DNA of 64,000 nt from Bufo bufo (taxonomy: Eukaryota; Chordata; Amphibia; Anura; Bufonidae): contig NC_053393.1 in assembly GCF_905171765.1 (NCBI RefSeq), forward strand, positions 68,603,371-68,667,370. Reading direction: 5' to 3'. Under the pieces are notes generated by a model. It saw only the letters and a list, made by a program, of their open reading frames with translations, was not told the origin of the DNA and did no database searches. A program made the position numbers and the translations under genes. Positions within the stretch are counted from its first letter, which is position 1. Every line of letters starts with the position of its first letter. This document shows, piece after piece, positions 10,760-23,464 of the stretch.

Positions 10760-11813
10760 AAAGTCCATTCATAAAACTTTTATTCCACTTACATCAACTT
10801 ATTACACATGTTCTTTAACAATTATGCTTGGATTGTTCATGAAAATTTTCATAAGACATTAAACAAAGCTAGCCATCATCTCAAGTTATTCCCCTGGTAA
10901 CTATTTTGTATTGTAATTTTTTACAGCCACATGCATGTTAGGCAAGTATCAAAAACAAAAATAAAACTAAAAAGTTAAATATATGTTTTGTTTCTTTTCT
11001 GCTGTGCTTGATATATAGTGAAATTATGGAATACCAAGCATGTACATCTTTAATGCATCAAGTGCTTCTCTCTCTTTTTTTTGTTCTTAGGTTGTCGAAA
11101 CAATTTAAATACAAATAAAATTGAGAATAGCGACAAAACAAAAAGCAAACGCTAGCCGACCGTAAGGAGAATGGAATGTGAACCGTCTTTTTTTTTTCTT
11201 CTTTTTTTAAATTTTTGCTCAGGATTTTGACTGGCTATTGCAAGGGACCATTCACTAAGGAAGTATGTTTAGGCACAGAGAGGGGGGCGCGGGGGGGATC
11301 TGATTGCGGACTACAGCACTGCCCTCTAGCAATGCGCTAAGGAAATTTAGAGTCTCCGCCTACAGCGCAAACCAAACGTCCCTTACTCGTCGTTACACAG
11401 ACCAATATGCAAGCAGTTCATGATGCTTGAATATGGGGAATTAGGAGGCGTGGGGGAAAGGGGGCCCTGGGGTAACCCGCAATGTACCTGAAGTACTCTG
11501 CCAACACATTTAAAATATGTATAAAAATTTTTGTATTCCCCATGTTGGTTACCTTAGGAAGTGGGGAAAAGGAAAAAAAAAAAAAATATATATATATGAT
11601 AAGCCCCCAAATGTTAACTGGCCCTACTCCCTATTAAACACAAAACCACATGGGAAATATAGAAATCCAAATAGAAGTAACATAAACCTTTAATAATTGT
11701 AAACAAAAAAAAATAAAAAATAATAAACCTATTTGTGGGACAGTAAGGATGACAATGGTCTATTGTGTCATTTTTTTTTTTTTTGAATGAGGCAGACAGG
11801 AAAGGAAGGCTGA
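10760..11813 (-). other. ywhaz: 3' untranslated region of ywhaz
   Basis: AT-rich sequence between the stop codon (11814-11816) and the AATAAA signal. It is free of recognisable transposon ends, unlike almost everything around it, as expected of a conserved 3' UTR. It contains a G-rich patch at 11281-11298 and a short (AT)n at 11587-11597. Phrases such as CATAATTGTTAAAGAACATG (minus strand) resemble the conserved vertebrate ywhaz 3' UTR from memory. Confidence 0.7.
10779..10784 (-). promoter_or_regulatory. ywhaz: Polyadenylation signal AATAAA of ywhaz
   Basis: The minus strand reads GTAAGTGGAATAAAAGTTTT here, about 1.0 kb past the stop codon. Cleavage would fall near 10760. Confidence 0.75.
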
Positions 11814-11876
11814 TTAATTCTCTCCGCCGCATTCTCCTTGCTCAGCTTCATCTCCTTGAGTGTCTGATGTCCACAA
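11814..11876 (-). CDS. ywhaz: ywhaz coding exon 5 (C-terminal tail and stop)
   Basis: After the acceptor TTTTAG at 11877-11882 (read on minus) the exon encodes LWTSDTQGDEAEQGECGGEN and a TAA stop. This acidic flexible tail folds back over the ligand groove in 14-3-3 proteins. The DTQGDEAE part identifies the zeta/delta type; beta has a different tail. The inserted Cys in GECGGEN makes the protein one residue longer than mammalian zeta. The exon follows a 4.0-kb intron in phase 0. Confidence 0.9.
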   Translation of the reverse strand: MWTSDTQGDEAEQGECGGEN

Positions 11877-11935
11877 CTAAAAGGAAAGGAGAGAGAAGTT
11901 AGTTCATCGCCCGCACAGAAGAAATGCAATGCTAA

Positions 11936-12479
11936 AGGGTAACTGTCATATTTTCTTTTTTATCTGCTAGTTTATTAGAGCTAGGCATGTATACCTGAGT
12001 TAGCCTGTCAGTGATTGTCAAAAGATATGCAATTACCTTATAATAATAATAGCTTTCATTAATGTCCTCTGTCCCTTTCCACTGCTCCCTTAAAAGACCG
12101 TTGCTAGGGCTTGTCCGTCTTCCCTTTAGTGTAAACAGAAGACAGAGAGGCGGTCCTTCACACTGCATGCCTGCATTAGGCTTCAGAGTGAGGAGGCGTG
12201 TCTCTCAGTAATCCAATCTGATTGGCTGGCAGGGAGCTGCTGGCTACAGCAGGTGTGTACGGGAAAGTAAGGGAAAGCAGTTTTGGCCTCAGAGAACTGG
12301 CAGAAGAGCCATCTTGAGAAGGTCCTCATATTGTAAATGTTTAAATAGCTTTAATTAAAGGAAAAACTCAAGGAAAACAGTGGTATGTGAAGAAACTAAA
12401 GATTGCTTTATGCATAAGGCTGCTGCAGCAGTAACCTATGCTAAAATAGATTTTTGTAAATGAACATGACAGTTACCCT
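11936..12479. mobile_element. piggyBac-type MITE, 544 bp, in the last ywhaz intron
   Basis: The ends AGGGTAACTGTCAT and ATGACAGTTACCCT are inverted copies. The right flank is TTAA (12480-12483) and the left flank is CTAA (11932-11935), a one-base decay of TTAA. It lies only about 55 bp from the last splice acceptor. Confidence 0.75.
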
Positions 12480-12499
12480 TTAAAGGCGTTATCCCGTGA

Positions 12500-14022
12500 T
12501 TAACCCCTTCTACCCTGGACCAGTTTTCACCCTCCTGCCCAGGCCAATTTTTTGCAAATCTAACGTGTCACTTTATACGGTAATAACTTTGGAACGCTTT
12601 TATTTATCCAAGCCATTCAGAGATTGTACTTCATGACACTCATAAATTTGAGTCAATATATTTCCCATTTATTTATGAAGAAAATCCCAAATTTACCAAA
12701 AATTTTGATAAATTCGCAATTTTCTAAATTTCAATTTCTCTGCTTTTAAAACAGAAAGTGATACCTCGAAATATTTATTACTTAACATTCCCCATATGTC
12801 TCCTTTATGCTGGCATCATTTTGTAAATATCATAAAAAAATTTTTTTAGGACGTTAGAAGGCTTAGGGGCCGGCAATCCGGATGCAAACTGATGGCATTT
12901 GTCAGACGGATCCAGATGCAGATTTGTCTGACAAATGCATCGGAATACCAGGTCCGTCTCTCCGGTGTCATCTGGAAAAACGGATCCGGTATTCATTTTT
13001 TAATTTTTTTTTTGCATTTTTAAAGGTCTGCGCCATGTCCCATTTAAAGCACCCTTTACAGTAGAAACTCCCAAAATTGACCCCAATTTGGAAACTAGGG
13101 GATAAGGTGCCAGTTATATTGGTACTATTTTGGGGTACATATGATTTTTAGTCGCTCTATATTACGTTTATTTGTGAGGAAAGTTAACCAAAAAAAAAAA
13201 AAATGTCTGTTTTGGCACCGTTTTTTTTTTTTTTTTTTTTTACACCATTCATCTGACAGGTTAGAGATCATGTGCTATTTTTATAGAGCAGGTTGTTACG
13301 AACGCAATGATATTTATCTACTTTGTTTCAGTTTTAAATAATGTTTTTCTTCAAAAATGCTTTATGTTTTTGTGTCTCTATTTTCTGAGCGCCATACTTT
13401 TATTTTTCCGCCGATGTCTTGTGCAGGAGCTCATTTTTTACAGGAAGAGTTGACGTTTTTATTGGTACGATTTTGGGGTACATATGATTTTTTTTGATCA
13501 TTCAATATTGGTTGTTTTAGCACAGTTTTTATGTATTTATTTTTACAGTGTTCATCTGAGGTGTTAGGTCATATGATATTTTTATAGAGCTGATTGTTAC
13601 GGATCCGGCAATACCCAATATGTCAACTTTAAAAAAAAAATAAAAAATTATTTCACTTTAATACAATAGCATTTTTGAAAAATAAATAAAATATGTTTTA
13701 GTGTCTCCATAGTCTTAGAGCTTTAGTTTTTTTTTTTTTTTTTGGACTGTATTCTATTGCACCGGGCCCCGCTCACTGTAGTAATCTTATCTAAGTGTAG
13801 GCATTGTTTAACAATATAATTAATCTTCATTCCAGCACCCTGTACTTACTAAGTTCCAAAGTAGGCTGGAGGGCGGGCGGCTGTAGCGTAACTCCTCCCA
13901 CTTTATGAATGAAGCAGTCAGCGCGTGACGTAGTGGGTTACGCTACAGCCACCGCCCTCCTGCCTGCTACAGAACTTTTTTGGGGGGGAAAAGTGCGTCT
14001 TATAGGGCGAAAAATACGGTAG
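12500..14022. repeat. Composite of old interspersed repeats
   Basis: It starts at TTAACCCCTTCTACC and contains long AT-rich sequence with repeated phrases (TTTTGGGGTACATATGATTTTT occurs near 13130 and 13475). It also includes a piece of a GGATCCGGT-type MITE (about 12870-13030), a GC-rich foldback (about 13857-13977) and the terminus GAAAAATACGGTA at about 14010-14022. No coding sequence is recognised. It is probably several nested non-autonomous DNA transposons. Confidence 0.5.
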
Positions 14023-14386
14023 TTATAGAACTGGTCGTTACAGACGCGGAGATACCCAATATGTGTATTTCTATTTTTTTATTATAAAATCTGGGGAAAG
14101 GGGCTTTTTTTTTTTAAACGTTATTTCTGTCCCACTCTGGGACTTTAACTTTTGGGTGTCTGATCCCCTGTGCAATGCATGGCCTGTTAGTGTATTACAC
14201 CAGGGCTTGACAAATTTCCTTGGAATCTAGGAGCCAGCTAAAAAAGTTAGGAACCGTTTTTTTTTTTTTTTTTAAAACCTTATATTGTCAGCGACAAAAA
14301 TAACACCTCTTAAATTAACATATAAAGAAGTCTAGAACCAAACAACATGGGCATTATAACAACATATACAGCGGCAGTGTACAGAG

Positions 14387-15400
14387 TAGAGTTGTTGCGA
14401 TTCCAAATTTTTTACTGGATTTCAATACCAAAAAAAAAAAAAAAAAAAAAGAAGTATTGCGATACTCGATACCACGCAAAAAAATTAACAAAAAAAGCCA
14501 CGTGCATTCTGCATTTTAAAAAAATGGCGAATTGCGCAGTTTTATTTTTTCTGTTCTGGCGTTCAACGCATAGATTTTTTTTATATTTTAATAGTTTGTA
14601 TTTTTTTTGACGTGGCGATATGTTTATATATTTTATATGTGAAATTGGGAATTTTTTTTACACTTTTTTTTTTAAATCACTATCCCCCCCCCCCCTAGGG
14701 GCTAGAACCTGGGATTTTTTAATCCCTTGTCCTATTCACCCTAATAGAGCTCTATCAGGGTGAATAGGACCTCACACTCTCCCTGCTACCCTGTGATTTG
14801 TGCACAGGGCAGCAGGGAGCTGACTATGGCAGCCGGGGCTTCAGCAGCATCCTGGCTGCCATGGTAACCGATCGGAGCCCCAGGATTACACAGCTGGGGC
14901 TCCAATCAGAAGCTGCCACTGCCACCAATGAGGAGGGGAGAGGGGACCCTGTGGCCACTGCCACCAATGAGGAGGGGAGAGGGGACCCTGTGGCCACTGC
15001 CACCAATGAGGAGGGGACCCTTTGGCCACTGCCACCAATGAGGAGAGGAGGGGACCCTTTGGCCACTGCCACCAATGAGGAGGGGACCCTGATGCCACTA
15101 ATGAGGAGGGGAGGGGACCCTGATTCCACTGCCACCAATTTTAATACTGGGAAGTTGAGAGGGGCGGGCGCACTGTGCCACCCATGATTTTAATGGGGTG
15201 GGTGGAGCACTGCGCCACGAATGATAATTAACCCTTAATACAGGAGGCAAGTATTGGCAGCAGATCAGCGGCAGTTAACCCCTCAGGTGCCGCACCTGAG
15301 GGGTTAACTGCCGCTGATCGCAGCTCCCTGTCAGAGGCAGGGTGACTGCTATGCAATTCTGCTGCCGACACCTGCCTCCTATATTATGTGTTAAATTCTG
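14387..15400. mobile_element. hAT-type non-autonomous element, right end not found
   Basis: The left end TAGAGTTGTTGCGATTCC resembles hAT termini. The interior has a CCTATTCACCCT..AGGGTGAATAGG hairpin (about 14730-14770), the GGAGCCCCAGGATTACAC block, a small tandem array and a perfect palindrome at 15263-15319. The same hairpin, block and palindrome class occur in the complete hAT element at 28022-29104, so the two are relatives. It lies in a ywhaz intron. Confidence 0.6.
14920..15140. repeat. Short tandem array, about 36-39 bp unit, about 6 copies
   Basis: The unit is about GCCACTGCCACCAATGAGGA followed by GGGGAGAGGGGACCCTGTG, with length variation in the purine-rich part. The ORFs in both directions across it follow from the repeat. 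Confidence 0.8.
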
Positions 15401-15486
15401 GACCCATATAAGGTCATCTTTAAGTATTAGGCTACACAGAGCGGCGCCCAGAGATGTCCCGGCACTTATTATTCCTGGGCGCCGCT

Positions 15487-15692
15487 CCCCATTACCGTCT
15501 CCTGCTCCATATGCTAATTACTATCGGAGCAATGGGGAGGAGACTTTAGCTTCCCCTCCTGGGTGTTCCTTCTCCCTGCGCTGCGATTGGACAGCGCTAC
15601 AGCCAGGGAGAAGGAACGCCAATATGGAAGCTGATGTCTCCTCCCCATCGCTCCAATAGTAATTAGCATATGGAGCAGGAGACAGTAATGGG
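15487..15692. repeat. Foldback repeat, about 60-bp arms
   Basis: Left arm CCCCATTACCGTCTCCTGCT with CATATGCTAATTACTA is mirrored by TAGTAATTAGCATATG and AGCAGGAGACAGTAATGGGG on the right. It is probably the core of a foldback MITE; no target duplication was established. Confidence 0.75.
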
Positions 15693-15836
15693 GCACGGCG
15701 GGCCCTAAATAGAGGAAGTTTCCACACCAATCTAATAAGGAGTACATGGGCTTCTCATTCCTCATGTACTAAACCAAAGAGGCAGATTGCCTGCGCATGA
15801 CCGAGACGTCCATAGGAACCAGCAGGAAAGAGACTA

Positions 15837-15998
<162 letters not shown>

Positions 15999-16062
15999 TC
16001 AGGTCATGGCTTCGTCAGAAATAGCCATCGCAACGCAGCATCGCCGTCTCTAACGCGCTTAC

Positions 16063-16226
16063 CGTTTTCGCCAGAGAACAGGCTCTTTCTGGGGAGTTTA
16101 GGATCTCGTAGAAGAACACGGAGAAGTTGAGAGCCAGTCCGAGCCGGATGGGATGCGTTGGCTGCATCTCCATTTTGCTGATGTCAAAGGCATTTTGATA
16201 CGCCTGCTGGGACTGCTCCACGATGG
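16063..16226 (-). CDS. ywhaz: ywhaz coding exon 3
   Basis: The 164-bp exon lies between CTCTTCCAG and GTAAGC on the minus strand. It completes a split Thr codon and encodes [20 protein letters not shown], then [20 protein letters not shown] and [14 protein letters not shown]. The groove Asn in LALNFSVF is present. Two differences from zeta of other vertebrates, as I remember them, are Met in SKMEMQ (usually Lys) and FF in SVFFYE (usually YY). These are conservative enough that the exon looks functional, but they suggest either a diverged lineage or a paralogue. Confidence 0.95.
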
Positions 16227-16666
16227 CTGGAAGAGAAGAACAGAGGGTTACAACCTGGACTCCTGCCCCTCGTGCTATACTGTACGGACACTTGGATCTG
16301 TAAAGCAATCTGTACATACATTTGTAATAGACTTCTTCAACGCCTGCGGTTATTTTGACTGCCTCTAATAGCCTAAATGTTGTAGAACTAACAAACACAT
16401 ATAATGCGCACAATACATTAGGACTGGAAGAGGAAAACGGCAGGAAAGTTTACTTCCGGTGAGATTTATTGTGCAAGGAGGATGCAACCTCTCTCTGCAC
16501 GGGTGACTTCCTGCCATTAAGACCGCTGACGGCATGTGCAAAACGCAACAGGGGCGGGAGGGGCGCAGCATGGCTTCTATTTCTGCATCGCGCTCCCCTA
16601 GCTATTGCCGGAGTCTTTCTGGAACTCCGCAATCCAAGCAGATCAAAGTGACGTACGCATTTAAAC

Positions 16667-16964
16667 TAGGGGTGGGCGATATAAACGATATACTATATCA
16701 TCGTCATCAATTCAGCTGACAATATAGATTTTTGTAGTGAATTGAAGAAGCTTCTCACTCACCGCTCCTTGGCCTCCCGACTCTGTATCGAGCTGCAGGA
16801 CCTTGCGTTCACACAGTCAGCCTGGGGGGGGGGGGGGGGGGGGGGGGGGTGGTCGGATGGCTATGGCATGGCGCTGGCTGGGGGACATGATGATGGTGGT
16901 AGTGGCACCATGGCAAATAATGATATATTGCGATATAGATTTTAAGCCATATCGCCCAGCCCTA
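16667..16964. mobile_element. hAT-type MITE, 298 bp, with a G26 tract
   Basis: The ends TAGGGGTGGGCGATAT and ATATCGCCCAGCCCTA are inverted. The 8-bp flanks ATTTAAAC (16659-16666) and AATTAAAC (16965-16972) match at 7 of 8. A run of 26 G lies at 16824-16849. It sits in ywhaz intron 3. Confidence 0.8.
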
Positions 16965-18233
16965 AATTAAACTATACAGATTTTCAAGCCATCAACGAGC
17001 ATTAAACAGACATTTGTCATCATAATCAAGGGGGTATTCTGGTTATAGAAATAAACAGAGCTGCAACGTTCATTTCCGACCACTCCCCCAGTCCACTTCA
17101 GGGGGCTCCCCCGTTCTCGTGATCAGTGGGGACCCCACTGATCTGATAATTTTCAGTTTTTGCTTCTACAGAGGTCAATTCTATAACTTAGTATTATAGT
17201 CATACATGTAAGAGGGCCATCCGTTACATATACACCCTCTGGCTCCCAAACCACAGAAATCATTTTTTTTTTTTTTTTGAAGCTTTTATTTTGTGCGTTG
17301 TACATTTTCAGGTGGCGCATGAGCCACATGGAGTCAGATCCCACGGTCACAAGCCAAACCTGACACAGGAATAGAAGGTCAGGGCACTACAGCGTGGTAG
17401 TGTCACCCCAAAAATAAGCATGAATTAAAGGGGTTGTCTCATCAGCTGATCACCCAAATCCATTAGCATGCCAGGGAAAGGTGCCAGCAAGAAATACCAT
17501 TCACCTACAGCAGAAATGTAGTATACCATGGGGCCAGAATGACAGATCGTGTAATACTAGGGTATTCTGCCTCACACAGTAGGGTCCCACCCTGGACCCC
17601 CACCCCCAAATTCTGAGGAGACTGCAGAATTTTTTTTGGTGCAGCACCTCCAACCTTACCAAGCACAGTGATGAAAATTGTATAGTGGTTGTGCTTGGTA
17701 TCCATTCACTTGAATGGGGACGAGCTGCACCAAGGCCATGTGACTAACGGTTTTGATGTAACCAGAATCCTTACTGGGAACCTGTGATCTGCAAACAGCC
17801 AGCTGCTATGTAGTAGATTGTTCCCCAGCTATTAAAGCATGAATTGTCTGCAATGCAAATAAAGCACCGACGATGCTGTCTCCCGGACGTAACACTGCCC
17901 TCTGGCCGAAGACTGACGTCCGCTGTGCTACCCAGTCCTCAAAGTCTCATTCCAAAGCCTGTGCGTGGTTTTATTCTGCCGCATGTGCAAACAGACGCTG
18001 ATGGGAGCTGAGAGCCAACTGGTTTGTACTGCGCATGCACCAGGGGAAAACATAAAATACATAGCACAGGCACAGGAGGGAAGCAGTCCATCAAAACCAT
18101 GGGGGATGCAGCTAGACATTAGACTCGACAGTACGCTGGATTCACCTCCACTCCGGAGGCTCATCACCACATGGTTGGGGTGGGTACTTTGAGGTGAAAG
18201 GTCCCTTTTAACTAGCTCGCCCTGGCAGACTCC

Positions 18234-18750
18234 GGTTACTTTCACACTAGCGTTGTGAGGATCCGGCAGGCAGTTCCGTCGACAAAACTGCCTGCCGAAT
18301 CTAGAAATCTGTATTCAAACGGATATCATTTGTAGACTGATCCGGATCAGTCTGACAAATGCATTGAAATTTCGGATCCGTCTCTCCGGTGTAATCCGGA
18401 AAAAACGGATCAGATATTATTTTTTTTCGCATTTTTAAAAGGTCTGACTGGGAAACCGGATCCGGTTTTCCAGGAACACTTGGTACCGGATCTGGCATTA
18501 ATATATTTCAATGGGAATTAATGCTGGATTCGGCATGTGTTCCGGAATTTTGGACGTAGAAAATTCCTCAGCATGCTGTGGCATTTTCTCCGGCCAAATA
18601 CTGTAAATGGACTGAAGACATCCTGAACAGATTTCTCCTAATGCATTCTGAATGGAAAGCAAACTGAAGCTTTTTCCCCCCCCCCGGTATTGAGCCCCTG
18701 TGACGGAACTAAATACCGGAAAAGTATAACACTAGTCTGAAAGTACCCTC
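18234..18750. mobile_element. MITE with GGTTACTTTCACACTAG ends, about 517 bp
   Basis: The left end is matched inversely by CTAGTCTGAAAGTACCC on the right. The interior has GGATCCG-type palindromic motifs. It is the same broad family as the element at 35647-35924. Confidence 0.6.
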
Positions 18751-18856
18751 AGGGTGCGAATATATATTTGTCTCAGAAACTGGCAGGTGACATACTTCCC
18801 CTGGGTAAATATCTGGCTTGCTGGCGCTTTCACGTCTCAGGAGGTGCCAACCCTTG

Positions 18857-19384
18857 TAGGCCTGAAACAATTACTTGAATTAAACGATTAACTCGACACA
18901 AAAGAATCCTCAATGCTAATTTTTTGCATCAATGATTTGTTTGTGCCATGTGACCATGGAGTAAGCATGGAGCTTGCCATTACTTGCGCTCTGTGCCCAC
19001 CCGCCTGCCCGCGCCGCACTGGCTCCTGATGTGCACACATCCTCAGGACGTAGTGCATGTAAGCGCGCACTATAACATCAGGTCGCAGTGCAGCGCGTGA
19101 AGAAGAGGATGGAAGATCTCTGGAGTGTTGGCAGCGCCCCCCTACAGGAAAGGCAAGTATTTTAGTTCACTGGCGCTGCGGCTGGGCACTGATGGCTAGG
19201 AGGGGGAGTGGGGGAGCTGGTGGCATTGGAGGGGGAACTGCTGGAACTAGGGGAGGTACCTGATGGCAACGGGGGCTGATGAGTTTTCATAGAAAACGTT
19301 CTTTTAATTAGTTTTTTCTTATTAGAGTACTAAATTAATCAGTAGAATACTTTATTACTAAAATAATCGATAGCTGCAGCCCTA
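18857..19384. mobile_element. hAT-type MITE, about 528 bp
   Basis: The right end read inward is TAGGGCTGCAGCTATCGATT and the left end is TAGGCCTGAAACAATTAC, with ATTAAACGATTAA inside. Flanks AACCCTTG and AACACTTC match at 6 of 8. TAGGGCTGCA termini are found in widespread vertebrate hAT families. Confidence 0.65.
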
Positions 19385-19464
19385 AACACTTCGAGTTAGT
19401 TGTGGCATCCTAGTGGCAGATCGACCAAGACCTAACGCCCCCTCTTTTCCGCAGTGATCAATTA

Positions 19465-19662
<198 letters not shown>

Positions 19663-20979
19663 TTAGCATAGGAACCGATGACCCCGGCACAGCCAGGCCG
19701 CTTGTGTCAGCGACAGGAGGGTGGCCACCCAGCGACAAAGGAGTACCCACCCTCCAATACACTTGTGCAAAACGTTTGATTCCATTCAGTTCTTTTCACT
19801 GAATCACATTCTGCTGACCGTTATAACCAAAGGGTTAAATAAATGAAAAGTGGATTAAAAAACAAACAAAAAAAAACTGCTTTTGCATGCAATATAGTAG
19901 ACCATGATGTCAGACAACCAGATCTCTAGGTGCACTATATACACAGTCTACCACTAGGAGGAGCAAGACAGATAGGAAAATGCGCTGTAAACCGTACGCC
20001 CATATACACACCCAGCCGTCATGTCACTGCTTAACCCATCATGTTCATGGACAGACACTTTTTCAAGGCTTGTTCTTACTACAAAGTGATGGCATATCGG
20101 TAGGACACAGGGTCACTATGTTTGGGGGGCCGTGCTGACCTTTCTGTGCATAAGGAGGGTCCATAGGGCTGCCTTTCTTTGAACCTGGGGAACAGTGGGG
20201 GCTCTGGCAGTCAGCCTCTTAATGATCACAAGCGTGCAATAGGAAGAACCCTTTAACTAGACCCTCCTCCATTGGCAGATGGGGAGGTAAGTGGCATTAG
20301 TGACCGTGATACAGGTGAACCTGCTGCGATCACGCCGCGACATTGCCCGCCATGATACTTCATAAATGGTCGGCTCTGAACCTTTACACTGGGCCGACCG
20401 GTATTCGGGAACGTACGCATGGAGCAGCAAATAATAGGTTATATGCATTACAGTCATTTGCACAGCTCTGAATATCCTATTTGAAAGCAAACAAAATGAC
20501 GGTTCCGCCCCGAGCCCTCAACTACCGACGTCAGAGGAATGTTTCTTGTACGTGTGGTGACTCCCTGACCTGGATAATGCAGACGGTTAGCGGTGCAATG
20601 CTAGCCAGGAAAAAAGGTCCTCTGTCGGCCAGGACACCAGTATGAACAGGGCTGGCTACTTTTAGAGTTAGAGGGGTTGTCAGAGTTATATAAAAACCAC
20701 GTAAACGGCCTAAAATAGCAAATTAATGGATACTTATCCGGTTTCTCCTCTGCTTCTTCCTGCACTTTACGCTGCAGCCAATCACTGGCCGCAGCAGAGA
20801 CATCCTGTGCATGGCTAAGGCCAGTGATTGGCTGCAGCAGCGGCTTGTGCAAGCATCGTCACTGCTGCAGTCAAGAAGATGACTACAGTAGAGGGAAAAC
20901 CGGAACGCAGCGCTCGAAGAAACAGCGGAGTAAGCGGGTAGGTATCATAGAAACATAGAATGTGTCGGCAGATAAGAAC

Positions 20980-22746
20980 TAGGGATGTCCCGATACCATT
21001 TTTTTAAGACTGAGTACGAGTACCGATACTTTTATTTAAGTACTCACCGATACCAATTACCGATACTAATTTTAACAATAAAATACACACACGTGTATTT
21101 TCTGACCACTGACCAACCAAAAGGCCCAAAAACAGAACTATAACATTCCAAGGAGACGTTATACTGTATGGGGGGCAGCCACAAGGAGACGTTATACTGT
21201 ATGGGGGGCAGCCACAAGGAGACGTTATACTGTATGGGGGGCAGCCACAAGGAGACGTTATACTGTATGGGGGGCCGCCACAAGGAGACGTTATACTGTA
21301 TGGGGGGCCGCCACAAGGAGACGTTATACTGTATGGGGGGCCGCCACAAGGAGACGTTATACTGTATGGGGGGCCGCCACAAGGAGACGTTATACTGTAT
21401 GGGGGGCCGCCACAAGGAGACGTTATACTGTATGGGGGGCAGCCACAAGGAGACGTTATACTGTATGGGGGGCAGCCACAAGGAGACGTTATACTGTATG
21501 GGGGGCAGCCACAAGGAGACGTTATACTGTATGGGGGGCAGCCACAAGGAGACGTTATACTGTATGGGGGGCAGCCACAAGGAGACGTTATACTGTATGG
21601 GGGGCAGCCACAAGGAGACGTTATACTGTATGGGGGGCAGCCACAAGGAGACGTTATACTGTATGGGGGGCAGCCACAAGGAGACGTTATACTGTATGGG
21701 GGGCAGCCACAAGGAGACGTTATACTGTATGGGGGGCAGCCACAAGGAGACGTTATATACTGTATGGGGCAGCCACAAGGAGACGTTATACTGTATGGGG
21801 GGCAGCCACAAGGAGACATTATACTGTATGGGGACAGCCACAAGGAGACGTTAGACTGTATGGGGACAGCCACAAGGAGACGTTATACTGTATGGGGCAG
21901 CCACAAGGAGACGTTATACTGTATGGGGGCAGCCACAAGGAAACGCTACTGTAAGGAGTCAGGACAACAATTTTTGAAGCCCCCCTCCTCAGTATAATAG
22001 TCTTGTGGCCATCATACAGTAATGTATATTTCTTCTTGCCCTAATGCCTGCTTTTAGAGATCAATGTGCAGCTTGCAGGCAGGAAGGGAAGGACCAGGGC
22101 CATAGAAGACAGACACTATCTCCTTTAGAGGGACTCGCTCCTGGCAAACACAGCTCTGCTGCAGTGAATGCAGTGGAGCAGACTGTAATGTAATTATAGT
22201 TATTTCAGGGACTCAGAGAATCGTCTGAGAGTTTATTAGTTAAAACGAATCGAATGAGTCCGAGACTGTGTCACCCCAGACTTCCTGCTCTGCTACATGC
22301 ACCCTGTACACACACAGCTCCACTACATGCTATGCTAATAATGCCCCCCTTCCCCCCCTGACGGACTTACAGGGAGCCGCAGAGCAGGAGGCCTGGCAGG
22401 GACTCGGTGACACGGTCTGTGACTCATTGGATTCTTTTAACTAATAAACTGTCAGACGATTCTCTGAGTCTCTGCACTACGCTCCCTGTGCTGTGAGTCA
22501 GTGCTGGCTGCCTCTGATTGGTTGGAGGGCGGGGAGGGGCGGGGCCGAGCTAGCTTCCACTCTAGGCTCCTATTACACTGCCTGCTGCTGCCTGTGAAGC
22601 TGTTAGCTGTGCGAGATGCAGGGGCCGCGGACGGACACAGAAGCGGCGCACAGGTATCGGCAGTGGTATCGGGGACATTTGCACGAGTACATGTACTCGT
22701 GCAAATGCCCGGTATCGGTCCCGATACCGGTATCGGGACATCCCTA
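20980..22746. mobile_element. hAT-type non-autonomous transposon, 1767 bp, carrying a 33-bp array
   Basis: The ends TAGGGATGTCCCGATACC and GGTATCGGGACATCCCTA are perfect inverted repeats, and the 8-bp duplication ATAAGAAC is perfect (20972-20979, 22747-22754). Subterminal regions repeat CCGATAC motifs. There is no transposase frame, and the middle is taken up by a tandem array. It lies in the long intron between ywhaz coding exons 1 and 2. Confidence 0.92.
21148..21950. repeat. Minisatellite, 33-bp unit, about 24 copies
   Basis: The unit is CAAGGAGACGTTATACTGTA plus TGGGGGGCAGCCA. About five adjacent units (about 21263-21430) share GGCCGCC in place of GGCAGCC, which marks local spread of one variant. 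Because 33 is a multiple of 3, both strands give long apparent ORFs (228-289 codons) that are not genes. Confidence 0.95.
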
Positions 22747-23464
22747 ATAAGAACCATTTGGCCCATCTAGTCTGCCCAATATACTGAATACTATGGATAG
22801 CCCCCGGCCCTATCTTATATGAAGCATGGCCTTATGCCTATACCATGCATGCTTAAACTCCTTCACTGTATTTGCAGCTGCCACTTCTGCAGGAAGGCTA
22901 TTCCATGCATCCACTACTCTCTCAGTAAAGTAATACTTCCTGATATTACTTTTAAACCTTTGCCCCTCTAATCCATTCACTTACATGGGTTACCTTAGTT
23001 TTTATACAACTCGGACGATCCCTTTAAGGCCACATTCACATGATAAAATTACCTCAACCCTCCAGTTCAACAAAATCACATTAACTGGGAATTAAAATAA
23101 ATAAATAAAAATTACACGGTGCCATCCCTTTCATCAGCAGATCCTCCAATTCTCAAGCCCCTTTTCTGCCATCCAAGATGGCCGCCCCGCTTCTTGGTCT
23201 ACCTGATGCATACTGTAGATTTGGTAGTCTCAGACACTTCCTGTTTGTCCAGTCCTGGTCTTAGACTGGCCAGTGCTGGCCCATCAGAGGGCGGCAGGGA
23301 GTATCTTGGACTCTGAGAATAGGTGCGGCCATTTTGGAAGGCAGAAGAAAAGTCCTGTAATTAGGAGATCTGCAGCTGAAAGGAGGTAACACCGTAAGCG
23401 TTCTGCCCATTGCTCAGTTCATGTACATTATATTTTTTTTTCTTGAACTGGAGGGTCCCTTTAA

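Larger units (their letters stand above)
20943..22985. repeat. Interspersed repeat that served as target for the hAT element
   Basis: The left piece (20943-20979, ATAGAAACATAGAATGTGTC) and the right piece (22755-22985, CATTTGGCCCATCTAGTCTG) form one continuous repeat once the hAT element at 20980-22746 and one 8-bp copy are removed. I recall this sequence as widespread in frogs. Its class is uncertain. Confidence 0.6.

Noticed and set aside
21004..21873. 289-codon ORF and its partners across the 33-bp array
   Set aside because: The period is divisible by 3, so any frame without a stop in one unit stays open. It lies within a non-autonomous hAT element.
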